Part shown: positions 1-6,043 of the stretch, piece by piece
How the letters are laid out: every line of letters begins with the position of its first letter
Numbering within the stretch: the stretch's first letter is position 1
NCBI GenBank assembly: GCA_018812355.1
Contig: JAHJDQ010000147.1
Span: 1-6,897, forward strand
Source: Nanobdellota archaeon
GTDB lineage: Archaea; Nanobdellota; Nanobdellia; Woesearchaeales; GW2011-AR9
Direction: 5' to 3'
DNA length: 6,897 nt
Position numbers and translations under genes: made by a program
Notes under the pieces: generated by a model
Told to the model about the DNA's origin: nothing
Databases searched by the model: none
Seen by the model: the letters and a program-made list of their open reading frames with translations, nothing else

Positions 1-83
1 AGCCAACGAGCTTTTCTGTGTACCAAAAACCAAAATGGTTTTTGAGTATTTTGGGAGGTCCCGAAAAGAACAAAATCTTTTCG
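1..83 (+). repeat. Hairpin-rich intergenic repeat, copy A (cut by window edge)
   Basis: Positions 1-63 match 3463-3525 with six differences (positions 21, 35, 48, 55, 57 and 58). The stretch folds into successive hairpins. H1 keeps only its right part because the window starts inside its left arm. H2 has nine pairs (24-32 with 36-44), a bulged A45 and three outer pairs (21-23 with 46-48). H3 has eight pairs (62-69 with 76-83). Differences 21 and 48 pair with each other: T-A here, C-G in copy B, so pairing is preserved. H3 differs in sequence from copy B but still pairs. The element ends just before the lonB promoter and probably lies behind an upstream gene outside the window. Its left flank cannot be seen. 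Confidence 0.8.
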
Positions 84-87
84 ATAC

Positions 88-98
88 CTTTTTAAATA
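88..98 (+). promoter_or_regulatory. Candidate TATA box for lonB
   Basis: The sequence ctttttaaata resembles an archaeal TATA box and shares ctttttaaa with the box before the tsaC gene at 4365. Its centre predicts a transcription start near 119-120, giving a leader of about 26 nt. That differs from the leaderless geometry of three neighbouring genes. A second AT-rich stretch at 107-119 (ataaatattataa) would give a much shorter leader, so the choice is open. No strong Shine-Dalgarno sequence precedes ATG 146; gatagg at 137-142 is weak. Confidence 0.4.
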
Positions 99-145
99 AC
101 CTTTCATAAATATTATAATAGGTAGATAGATGTTCTGATAGGATT

Positions 146-3100
146 ATGAAAACTACGCAAGATATTAAAGTTCCGGAAAAGATTGTCGGCCAAGTAATCG
201 GACAGGATGAAGCTGTTCATATCATCAAGAAAGCAGCTTTACAAAGAAGACATGTCTTATTAATCGGCGAACCGGGAACTGGTAAGTGTGTTGGTAAAGA
301 TACTTTAATCTCGACAACTGCAGGACCAATTAAAGCTGAGGAATTATTCAACAAACTTAGTGGTGATAAATCTGTGATTAGAGATGAAACTTATGCAACT
401 CCTAATAAAAAAATGTTGGTCCATACACTCAACAAAAAAGGGAAAATAACTTCTCGAAGAATAATCCGCCTCTACCGAGGGAAGAGAAAAAAAGCCCTAA
501 AAATAATTACCTTTTCTGGAGCTGAAGTAGTCATTTCAGGAGATCATCCCCTTCTCTCAGTAAAAGATAATCAAATTCAGTTCCTGCCAAGTGCAGAACT
601 TTCCACAGGGGCTTGGGTTGGATTAGCAAGAAGATTAGAGTATCAACAAACGGGGGGGAAAGATAAAAACAAGGAAGAGTATTTTCAATATATCGGAAAA
701 AATGGTGTTAAATCATTAAGGATTAAAGTACCTCAAAAAATTGACCAGAAACTAGCTTATTTTCTCGGCGTATATGTAGCAGAAGGACGGTGGCAGGGAA
801 ATATTAAGATTTATAATCAAAATAAAAAAATTCAACAACAAATAAAAAGTATTGTTAAAGATAAATTTTGTTATCCAGAAGAACAAATAGAATTGACACC
901 TGATTATGTTTATCTCCGTAAATCAAGGTCATTAATAGAAATTCTTCATCAAAAATACCAGATACCAATTGAAACAACAAAACAATCAAGCAAAAAAATA
1001 ATTCCAACAGAAATTTTTACGACAACTCTAGAAATTGCTGCTGCTTTTGTAAGTGGCTATATTGATGGTGATGGATATGTAAGTAAAACAAGAGGAGTGC
1101 ATTGTACATCAGCAAGTAGAAGGCTTATCGAGCAATTACGCTTCTTATTGTTAAGATGGGGGGTTCAAAGCAGAATTAAGAAACAATTAAAATACGCTTC
1201 CAATACAGTAAAAAAACGAAAAGCAACTTACTTTACTTTATCTGTACAAGATAGTGTTAACATTAAAAAATTACAGAGTATTTTAACACTTAATATTCCT
1301 TATAAAGCTAAAAATTTTGATTCTTACATCACAAAAAGTCAGAATACAAATGTAGATATTATTCCAAATGTTGGACCACTTCTTTATCAGTTTAAAAAAG
1401 AGATTAAAGCAACATACAAAGATTTAAACTTGTATCATGCAACATTAGATAAAATAAGGAAAAATGAAAGACAAGCAAGTAGAAATCTAGTAAAAAGCTT
1501 AACTAAAAGACTAAGAGAAGTTGCTGACTCTAAAGTTAATTGCGTCTTTCCAGAACTAAAAAAATTAGAATTGTTAAGTAAGGCAGATGTTTTTTGGGAT
1601 AGAATTAAAGATATTTCTTTTGTGGAAGAAGCTATGTATGATTTTGAAATCAAAGAGTTACATAATTATATTGTTAATGGTGGTTTGGTAGTTCACAATT
1701 CAATGTTAGGACTAGCTTTAGCCGAACTTCTTCCTAATTCGGAACTGAAAGATACTCTCGCTTTTCCCAATCCTAATGATGAAAATAAACCTTTAATCAA
1801 AACCGTTCCTGCTGGTACGGGAAGAGAAGAGGTCAAGAAACATCAACTAGATACGAAACAAGTGTTCAAGAATAATAATTTCTTATTGTTTATTGTGGCA
1901 ATTCTAACGTTTATTGCACCATGGTGGATTAGAAGCCATTACAAATCAGATTTAATGTTTACAGCTTTCTTTTTAGGAGGAATGTTATTTTTAGCGGCGT
2001 TTGCAATCATGCTTAGTATGGGTCCAAGAATGTTCAGCCAAAGTAAAGTTGTTACCCCTAAGGTTATTGTTGATAATTTTGGTAATAAACAAGCCCCGTT
2101 CTTTGACGCAACGGGAGCACATGCGGGAGCGTTATTAGGAGATGTACTTCATGACCCCTTTCAATCAGGAGGATTAGGTACGCCGGCTAATCAAAGAGTA
2201 GTTGCGGGAATGATCCACAAAGCACATCGAGGAGTGTTATTAATTGACGAGATTGCTACTCTTCATCCGCGAACTCAACAGGAATTATTATCAGCATTAC
2301 AGGAAAAAAAGTTTCCAATTACTGGACAATCAGAAAGATCAGCAGGAGCAATGGTTAGGACAGAAGCCGTTCCATGTGATTTTGTTTTAGTCGCAGCAGG
2401 TAATTTAGAAACGATCAAAAATACACATCCGGCGTTACGTTCACGAATCAGAGGTTATGGGTATGAAATTTATATGAACGAAACGATGCTCGATACAAAA
2501 GAAAACCGCATTAAAATTGCCCGGTTTGTGGCGCAGGAAGTAAAGAGAGAAGAAGGAAAAATACCTCATTTTGACTTAACAGGAATTAACGCGATTATCG
2601 AAGACGCGAAACGGAGAGCGAATCGGAAAGGGCATTTAACCTTACATTTACGTGGTTTAGGTGGGCTAGTAAGAGCAGCAGGCGATTTAGCGAAGGAGAA
2701 GAAAGCAAAATATGTTACTCGAGAACATGTTAAAGAGGCAAAAAAATTAGCTCGTCCACTAGAACAACAAATTGCTGATAAGTACATTGAACGCAAGAAA
2801 GAGTATGAAGTGATTATGATAGAAGGTTCAAGAGTTGGAAGAGTAAATGGACTGGCTGTAATTGGGGGAGGATCAGCGTATTCAGGAATTTTGCTGCCGA
2901 TTGAGTCAGAAGTTACTCCAGGAGGGAAGAAGTCGGAGATTATTGCTACTGGTAAACTTGGAGAGATTGCTAAAGAAGCGGTGAAGAATGTTTCTGCTAT
3001 CATCATGCATTATTTTGGCGAGGATATTAAAGAAACGAAAGATGTTTTTGTACAGTTCTTACAAACCTATGAAGGAGTTGAAGGAGATAGTGCTTCGATA

Positions 3101-3421
3101 GCAGTAGCAACGGCAATTATTTCAGCTCTGAAAGATATTCCTGTGAAGCAAGAAGTTGCGATGACCGGTTCATTATCGGTACGAGGAGAAGTTCTGCCGG
3201 TTGGTGGGGTTAGTTCTAAGGTTGAAGCGGCGATTGATACAGGAATTAAAATTATTATTGTTCCCAAATCTAATTTACAAGATATTGTTGTTGATCAGGC
3301 GAAGTTGAAGCAAGTTAAGATTATTCCGGTAGAAAGGATTGAAGAAGTTTTAGAACATGCTTTGGATTGGGGCAAGAAAAGGAAGTTGAAAGATATTATT
3401 GTTAATGGAAAGAAGAGATAG
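146..3421 (+). CDS. lonB: Archaeal ATP-dependent protease LonB, intein-containing precursor
   Basis: Membrane-anchored AAA+ protease (family S16) that degrades misfolded and regulatory proteins. The precursor has 1091 residues; removing the intein (48-518) leaves 620, usual for archaeal LonB. Walker A GEPGTGK ends at residue 47 and continues with S519 after the intein. Two membrane segments (about 577-595 and 603-625) lie inside the AAA domain, the LonB hallmark. Walker B is LLIDE (698-702), with a sensor-1-like N753 and arginines R765/R767 in LRSRIRG. The protease domain has EGDSAS with serine S982, E979 and D981, and lysine K1025 in GGVSSK. These match by motif the Ser-Lys dyad and acidic residues known from Archaeoglobus LonB. 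ATG 146 gives the usual short N-terminus before VIGQDEAV. All catalytic motifs are intact, so spliced protein should be active. A hairpin repeat lies on each side of the gene. Confidence 0.96.
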   Translation: MKTTQDIKVPEKIVGQVIGQDEAVHIIKKAALQRRHVLLIGEPGTGKCVGKDTLISTTAGPIKAEELFNKLSGDKSVIRDETYATPNKKMLVHTLNKKGKITSRRIIRLYRGKRKKALKIITFSGAEVVISGDHPLLSVKDNQIQFLPSAELSTGAWVGLARRLEYQQTGGKDKNKEEYFQYIGKNGVKSLRIKVPQKIDQKLAYFLGVYVAEGRWQGNIKIYNQNKKIQQQIKSIVKDKFCYPEEQIELTPDYVYLRKSRSLIEILHQKYQIPIETTKQSSKKIIPTEIFTTTLEIAAAFVSGYIDGDGYVSKTRGVHCTSASRRLIEQLRFLLLRWGVQSRIKKQLKYASNTVKKRKATYFTLSVQDSVNIKKLQSILTLNIPYKAKNFDSYITKSQNTNVDIIPNVGPLLYQFKKEIKATYKDLNLYHATLDKIRKNERQASRNLVKSLTKRLREVADSKVNCVFPELKKLELLSKADVFWDRIKDISFVEEAMYDFEIKELHNYIVNGGLVVHNSMLGLALAELLPNSELKDTLAFPNPNDENKPLIKTVPAGTGREEVKKHQLDTKQVFKNNNFLLFIVAILTFIAPWWIRSHYKSDLMFTAFFLGGMLFLAAFAIMLSMGPRMFSQSKVVTPKVIVDNFGNKQAPFFDATGAHAGALLGDVLHDPFQSGGLGTPANQRVVAGMIHKAHRGVLLIDEIATLHPRTQQELLSALQEKKFPITGQSERSAGAMVRTEAVPCDFVLVAAGNLETIKNTHPALRSRIRGYGYEIYMNETMLDTKENRIKIARFVAQEVKREEGKIPHFDLTGINAIIEDAKRRANRKGHLTLHLRGLGGLVRAAGDLAKEKKAKYVTREHVKEAKKLARPLEQQIADKYIERKKEYEVIMIEGSRVGRVNGLAVIGGGSAYSGILLPIESEVTPGGKKSEIIATGKLGEIAKEAVKNVSAIIMHYFGEDIKETKDVFVQFLQTYEGVEGDSASIAVATAIISALKDIPVKQEVAMTGSLSVRGEVLPVGGVSSKVEAAIDTGIKIIIVPKSNLQDIVVDQAKLKQVKIIPVERIEEVLEHALDWGKKRKLKDIIVNGKKR
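287..1699 (+). other. Intein with LAGLIDADG homing endonuclease in LonB P-loop
   Basis: A self-splicing protein element of 471 residues (precursor 48-518). It starts with C48 (block A, CVGKDTLIS) and ends in VVHN (H517, N518), followed by extein S519, so the chemistry is Cys1, Asn-terminal, Ser+1. Block B is SGDHPLL with H134, where Ser replaces the usual Thr of TxxH. Block F is YDFEIKELHNY (D499, H506), preceded by the typical DVFWDRIKDI stretch (481-490). The endonuclease motifs are YFLGVYVAEG (205-214, acid E213) and GYIDGDG (304-310, acid D309). Both acids are present, so it may still cut DNA. The reading frame is intact and splicing restores GEPGTGKS exactly. Inteins at this Lon P-loop site are known from Thermococcales. 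The DNA looks more A-rich than the lonB exteins, consistent with separate transfer. Confidence 0.95.
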
Positions 3422-3423
3422 TT

Positions 3424-3549
3424 ATTTCCGCAATCTAACAAAAAGCAATCACTCGCGAGAAAAGCCAACGAGCTTTTCTGTGCACCAAAAACCAAACTGG
3501 TTTTTGAGTGTTTTGGAAAATCCCGGAAATTTAAAAATTTCCGCAATCT
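3424..3549 (+). repeat. Hairpin-rich intergenic element, copy B, with flanking direct repeats
   Basis: It starts 3 nt after the lonB stop and ends at the eS8 promoter. The 13-mer atttccgcaatct occurs at 3424-3436 and again at 3537-3549, a spacing of 113 nt. Between them are three hairpins. H1: agaaaagc at 3458-3465 pairs with gcttttct at 3472-3479. H2: nine pairs (3486-3494 with 3498-3506), bulged A3507, then three outer pairs (3483-3485 with 3508-3510). H3: eight pairs (3524-3531 with 3536-3543), its right arm lying mostly inside the right direct repeat. Positions 3463-3525 match copy A at 57 of 63 positions. It encodes no evident protein. It could be a small non-autonomous mobile element, a structured 3' UTR, or both. 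Confidence 0.8.
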
Positions 3550-3557
3550 TTAAAAAC
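3548..3557 (+). promoter_or_regulatory. TATA box of the eS8 gene
   Basis: The sequence ctttaaaaac is centred about 27 nt before ATG 3580, the spacing expected when the transcript begins at or next to the start codon. No Shine-Dalgarno sequence precedes the ATG, so a leaderless mRNA is likely. The box overlaps the last two bases of the right direct repeat of element copy B, so the element abuts this promoter. Confidence 0.6.
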
Positions 3558-3579
3558 CACCAGCTAAATTAGCTTAAAT

Positions 3580-3954
3580 ATGGCCAGAACGCAAAGTCGA
3601 TCAAAGAAAAAATCTTCTGGAGGAAGATATCATGCAGCAAGAAGTAAAAGGAAGTATGAACTGAAAGGGTTTGCTGCTAATACTAAACTAGGGGAATTGA
3701 AATCACGTTTAAAAAGAATTCTCGGTGGAAATAAAAAAAGATCATTATTATCGATAGGCGAAGTTAATGTTGCTGATAAGAAAGGAAAAGTAACCAAAAT
3801 TAAAATTCTAACAGTTTTAGAAAACCCAGCAAATCCAAACTTAGTACGGCGTAATGTTATTACCAAAGGGGCGATTGTCAAGACTGATTTAGGTAAAGTG
3901 AGAATCACTTCCCGGCCTGGACAAGAAGGCGTAGTGAACGGTGTTTTGGTATAG
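3580..3954 (+). CDS. rps8e: 30S ribosomal protein eS8 (S8e)
   Basis: Structural protein of the small ribosomal subunit, found in archaea and eukaryotes but not bacteria. The 124 residues match the usual archaeal length. Family landmarks are clear: a basic N-terminus (MARTQSRSKKKSSGGRY), KRKYELKG (23-30), KLGELKSR (36-43), ILGGNKKRSLL (47-57), then the conserved C-terminal half with VLENPANPNLVRRNVITKGAIV and ITSRPGQEGVVNGVLV. The start is supported by this N-terminus and by the TATA box about 27 nt upstream, with no Shine-Dalgarno sequence. It is probably transcribed alone: an element copy separates it from lonB, and about 140 nt follow before the next small open frame. Identification is secure. 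Confidence 0.97.
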   Translation: MARTQSRSKKKSSGGRYHAARSKRKYELKGFAANTKLGELKSRLKRILGGNKKRSLLSIGEVNVADKKGKVTKIKILTVLENPANPNLVRRNVITKGAIVKTDLGKVRITSRPGQEGVVNGVLV

Positions 3955-4002
3955 TTTTGTCTAGTGTCAGAGCGCTTAATTCTGTAAAATTTTAGAGTTT
4001 TA

Positions 4003-4046
4003 GAGTGTGGTTTATAAACCCACTCACCCACTGGACAAGTGCGGGT
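4003..4046 (+). other. Two adjacent hairpins downstream of eS8
   Basis: First hairpin, 4003-4025: gagtg, a bulged T, and ggttta pair with taaacccactc, giving eleven potential pairs; the innermost must open as a loop. Second, 4026-4046: acccact pairs with agt and gggt around the loop ggaca, with a two-base bulge (gc). The first contains tttataaa (4011-4018), which alone would be a good TATA box. They could end the eS8 transcript, form the 5' part of a small RNA, or regulate the micro-ORFs that follow. No known RNA family was recognised. Confidence 0.4.
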
Positions 4047-4051
4047 AGAAA

Positions 4052-4058
4052 TTATAAA
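4052..4058 (+). promoter_or_regulatory. Candidate TATA box for the micro-ORF unit
   Basis: ttataaa centred at 4055 predicts a transcription start near 4081, directly before the Shine-Dalgarno sequence at 4082-4089. Together with the terminator at 4318-4358 this would define a transcript of about 270 nt. The alternative box tttataaa at 4011-4018 lies within a hairpin. Confidence 0.4.
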
Positions 4059-4081
4059 GGAGTTCTTCTGCTAGGATTACT

Positions 4082-4089
4082 GAGGTGAT
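4082..4089 (+). promoter_or_regulatory. Strong Shine-Dalgarno sequence of the first micro-ORF
   Basis: gaggtgat is an eight-base complement of the conserved archaeal 16S rRNA 3' end (AUCACCUC) and lies four bases before ATG 4094. It is the only strong site of this kind I see before a start codon in the window; the larger genes lack one. It is the main evidence that the micro-ORF is translated. Confidence 0.6.
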
Positions 4090-4093
4090 AGCA

Positions 4094-4210
4094 ATGATTG
4101 ATTTAACAACCAAAACCATAAAGCAATTATTTGAGCAACAAGTCAGAGATTTAACATTAAGAACGAAAGAAGATTCATTCGACTACCAATTCAGTGGGGG
4201 GTGGTTATGA
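4094..4210 (+). CDS. Micro-ORF 1, 38 residues, unknown function
   Basis: I do not recognise this protein. It begins MIDLTTKTIKQLFEQQ, is rich in polar residues, and ends FSGGWL; there is no membrane segment or cysteine. The N-terminal part to about residue 22 could form an amphipathic helix. Translation is supported by the near-perfect Shine-Dalgarno sequence four bases upstream and by the 4-nt ATGA overlap with the next small frame, a typical sign of translational coupling. A run of six G at 4196-4201 lies near its end. A minus-one shift there, or one missing G in the assembly, would join both frames into one protein of about 73 residues. It could also be a remnant or a chance frame. Confidence 0.45.
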   Translation: MIDLTTKTIKQLFEQQVRDLTLRTKEDSFDYQFSGGWL

Positions 4211-4314
4211 TGACAATTAGAGAACGAGTGCTTTACTTGATACAAACCTATGATACTTATTCTAAGCAAACTTTTATCGATGAATTCGAGCCAGCACCAA
4301 ACCTCTGTGTCTGA
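4207..4314 (+). CDS. Micro-ORF 2, 35 residues, unknown function
   Basis: Begins MMTIRERVLYLIQTYDTYS and ends PAPNLCV; the start codon overlaps the stop of micro-ORF 1 (ATGA). The first 20 residues could form a helix and vaguely recall the N-terminus of small helix-turn-helix proteins, but the chain stops before a DNA-binding motif could be complete, so I assign no function. The stop lies three bases before a terminator hairpin, which suggests this is the true end of a transcription unit rather than an interrupted longer gene. It has no separate Shine-Dalgarno sequence and probably depends on coupling with the first frame, or on a frameshift at the upstream G run. Confidence 0.4.
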   Translation: MMTIRERVLYLIQTYDTYSKQTFIDEFEPAPNLCV

Positions 4315-4317
4315 TTA

Positions 4318-4358
4318 AAGTGAGGGCCCACCTTCCCCTTACTTTTTTCTTTTTCTTT
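4318..4358 (+). terminator. Hairpin plus T-tract terminator
   Basis: aagtgaggg (4318-4326) pairs with cccttactt (4336-4344) in nine pairs including one G-T, with a nine-base loop. It is followed by a T-rich tract to 4358 interrupted by two C. Archaeal termination depends mainly on T-tracts, so this is a good terminator for the micro-ORF unit. It lies just upstream of the tsaC promoter and separates the two units. Confidence 0.7.
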
Positions 4359-4364
4359 AGATAG

Positions 4365-4374
4365 CTTTTTAAAG
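4365..4374 (+). promoter_or_regulatory. TATA box of the tsaC gene
   Basis: ctttttaaag is centred about 26 nt before ATG 4396, which fits transcription starting at the start codon itself. No Shine-Dalgarno sequence is present, so the mRNA is probably leaderless. Confidence 0.6.
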
Positions 4375-4395
4375 CAATTAAATGAATTAACCTTT

Positions 4396-4959
4396 ATGGA
4401 AATCCTAACTAAAGCAGAATTAAGGTTAAGGTATGATGAAATTATTGAAAAGATAAAAGCAGGAGTAATTTTTATTCATCCTACTGATACCATTTATGGA
4501 ATTAGTTGTAGTGCTTTAAACGAAAATTCTGTACAGAAAATTAGGGAATTGAAAGAACGGCCAGATAATTCCTTTTCGGTTTGGGTGCCATCATTAAATT
4601 GGATTGAAAGTAATTGTCAACTAGATAAAAAAGGAGAAGAATGGTTGAAAGAGCTTCCAGGACCGTACACTTTAATTTTAAAAATAAAAGAAAATAATGC
4701 TGTGGCCAAAAATGTTTCTATGAAAACAACTTTAGGAGTACGTTTGCCGGATCATTGGTTTAGTAAAGTGGTAAAAGATTTAGGAATTCCGATTGTAACT
4801 ACTTCTGTCAATAAAGCAGGACAAATGTTTATGACGGATAAAGATAATCTTGATCCTGAAATAGAATGGGGAGTAAGTTTTCTGATTTATGATGGTGAAA
4901 AGAAGGGACGACCTTCTAAAATTGTCAATTTGGTTGAGGATAAAGTTGTTAAACGATAA
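4396..4959 (+). CDS. tsaC: L-threonylcarbamoyladenylate synthase (TsaC/YrdC family)
   Basis: Makes threonylcarbamoyl-AMP from threonine, bicarbonate and ATP, the first step of the t6A modification at position 37 of ANN-decoding tRNAs; the KEOPS complex then transfers the group. At 187 residues it is the single-domain TsaC form without the extra C-terminal domain of Sua5. YrdC motifs are in order: HPTDTIYGISC (28-38), LKERP with K53 and R55, LPGPYTLIL (87-95), GVRLPD (114-119), TTSVNKAG with S137 and N139, and RPSKIVN (172-178). K53, R55, S137 and N139 correspond to the KxR/SxN tetrad described for YrdC/Sua5 proteins, which favours TsaC over the related YciO. The start fits a leaderless transcript. 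The end overlaps the convergent aminopeptidase gene by 11 nt. Confidence 0.9.
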   Translation: MEILTKAELRLRYDEIIEKIKAGVIFIHPTDTIYGISCSALNENSVQKIRELKERPDNSFSVWVPSLNWIESNCQLDKKGEEWLKELPGPYTLILKIKENNAVAKNVSMKTTLGVRLPDHWFSKVVKDLGIPIVTTSVNKAGQMFMTDKDNLDPEIEWGVSFLIYDGEKKGRPSKIVNLVEDKVVKR

Positions 4960-5995
4960 GTCTTGCACCGTCAACAAAAATTCTGGGACTTTTGAAAACT
5001 TGATCGCCGTGGAAAATTGTGCGGATTTCGCCGCCGAACCAATAATTTGAGCCGATTCCAATATGAGCTGTACCTAAAACTTTCTCGTCCATTACTGTCG
5101 CGCCAATAAGAACAGCTCCCGGATTGATGCCAAGGCCGAGTTCGCCGACATGTCTTACTCGATAAGGATACTTTGCCCGATCTTCATATTTCTGAAAAGT
5201 TTTTTCTAATAACTCGGCGTACTTGCCTTCCATTTTAACAACACGGCCATCTTCAATGATTAATTTTAAGGGTTCGTCTAACAAAATTGCTCCCTCAATC
5301 GTTTTAATACTGCCGTCGATAACAACAACACCGTTAACTCCATAATATCCGCGAGGAGGGATATAAATCTCCCCAGCAGGCATATTTCCACCGAAACCAT
5401 TCTCTTGGTACATACCAACATTAGCGATGGCTTCCATTCCAGAAACGTCAAACACTAAGTCTGTGCCAGCATCTGTTTTTACACGGATTTCTTTAGCTTT
5501 ATCCCAAATCTTTTTAATGGCGAGGCCTTTCTTTTTAAGACGAGCATGATTAGTAGCAATTGCTTCCATAAATAAGTCAAAATGAGAAGTTTTGGCGTCG
5601 ATTAATCCAGTTGTCGAAATGAAACGGTGCTGACGCTCTTGACAAAAACCACGGAAACTTTTCAAATCACCCATCCTTCCTAATTTATTGGAAACGCAAA
5701 GAATAACAATATTTTCCGGTTCTAAGTTTTGCAGAGCCCTAACCACATGCGAATCAGCATGCATAAAGCCTTTCTTAACATCTTGAAAAAGAATTTCGCT
5801 CTTGAAGCCTTTACTTTTAGCAGCTTGATAGAAACCGTAACCAAGAAGAGTAGATATTTGGCGGTCTTTAATTCCGTAATCAGAAATGATGAGAACATTC
5901 TCGTTCTTTGCTTTAAGACAGTTTTTGAGAATTTTAGTAAACTGAGAAGATTTCTTCTCTACTTTTTCCATTAACGATTGATCTAAGCCGAACAT
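4949..5995 (-). CDS. M29-family metallo-aminopeptidase (leucyl aminopeptidase / aminopeptidase T-like)
   Basis: Likely a cytosolic dinuclear-metal exopeptidase removing N-terminal residues from peptides; it could complete breakdown of peptides released by LonB and the proteasome (inference). The 348 residues are at the short end for M29. Candidate metal-binding and active-site residues occur in family order: E209 in NMPAGEIYIPP, E285 in VGELGLGINPG, H311 in GTAHIGIG, Y318 seven residues later, and H329/D331 in FHGD. These match by motif the Glu, Glu, His, Tyr, His, Asp set of Thermus aminopeptidase T. No signal peptide or membrane segment is seen. The ATG start is supported by a TATA box 26-27 nt upstream. 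The 3' end overlaps tsaC tail to tail. Substrate range cannot be read from the sequence. Confidence 0.85.
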   Translation of the reverse strand: MFGLDQSLMEKVEKKSSQFTKILKNCLKAKNENVLIISDYGIKDRQISTLLGYGFYQAAKSKGFKSEILFQDVKKGFMHADSHVVRALQNLEPENIVILCVSNKLGRMGDLKSFRGFCQERQHRFISTTGLIDAKTSHFDLFMEAIATNHARLKKKGLAIKKIWDKAKEIRVKTDAGTDLVFDVSGMEAIANVGMYQENGFGGNMPAGEIYIPPRGYYGVNGVVVIDGSIKTIEGAILLDEPLKLIIEDGRVVKMEGKYAELLEKTFQKYEDRAKYPYRVRHVGELGLGINPGAVLIGATVMDEKVLGTAHIGIGSNYWFGGEIRTIFHGDQVFKSPRIFVDGARLIV

Positions 5996-6016
5996 GTTTA
6001 TTTCAGAAGGGAGTGT

Positions 6017-6026
6017 CTTTTAAAAG
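6017..6026 (-). promoter_or_regulatory. TATA box of the aminopeptidase gene
   Basis: Read on the minus strand, cttttaaaag is centred 26-27 nt before the ATG at 5995, again the leaderless geometry. It lies about 20 nt beyond the stop of the duplicated methyltransferase tail, so element copy C sits between the old gene end and this promoter. Confidence 0.6.
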
Positions 6027-6043
6027 ATTGCTGTTGTGGAGTG

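Noticed and set aside
2566..3006. Open frame of 146 residues on the minus strand inside lonB, and similar frames at 1435-1653, 3067-3267 and 3295-3546
   Set aside because: They lie antisense to well-conserved parts of lonB or its intein, have no start signals, and show no recognisable domains.
1..3549. CRISPR-like array formed by the repeated hairpin segments
   Set aside because: There are only two close copies, 3.46 kb apart with a protease gene between them, and no regular short spacers.
3424..3549. Copy B as an ordinary lonB terminator
   Set aside because: A plain terminator would not explain flanking direct repeats, the 57/63 match upstream of lonB, or the identical 113-nt spacing at the methyltransferase; a terminating side effect remains possible.
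3630..4031. Minus-strand frame of 133 residues opposite rps8e
   Set aside because: It is antisense to a secure ribosomal protein gene, has low-complexity composition and no domain; it is a shadow frame.
4003..4090. Possible tRNA gene between eS8 and the micro-ORFs
   Set aside because: No matching acceptor stem, anticodon arm or proper T-loop could be assembled; the gtttataaac segment is a simple hairpin.
4207..4314. Possible C/D box small RNA (C-box-like atgatga at 4207-4213, ctga at 4311-4314)
   Set aside because: The boxes are about 100 nt apart with no clear internal C' and D' boxes, and the first coincides with the ATGA overlap of the micro-ORFs.
4780..5061. Frames of 93 residues (minus) and, at 5729-5974, 81 residues (plus) over tsaC and the aminopeptidase
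   Set aside because: They overlap motif-bearing genes in the wrong frame or strand and have no independent support.
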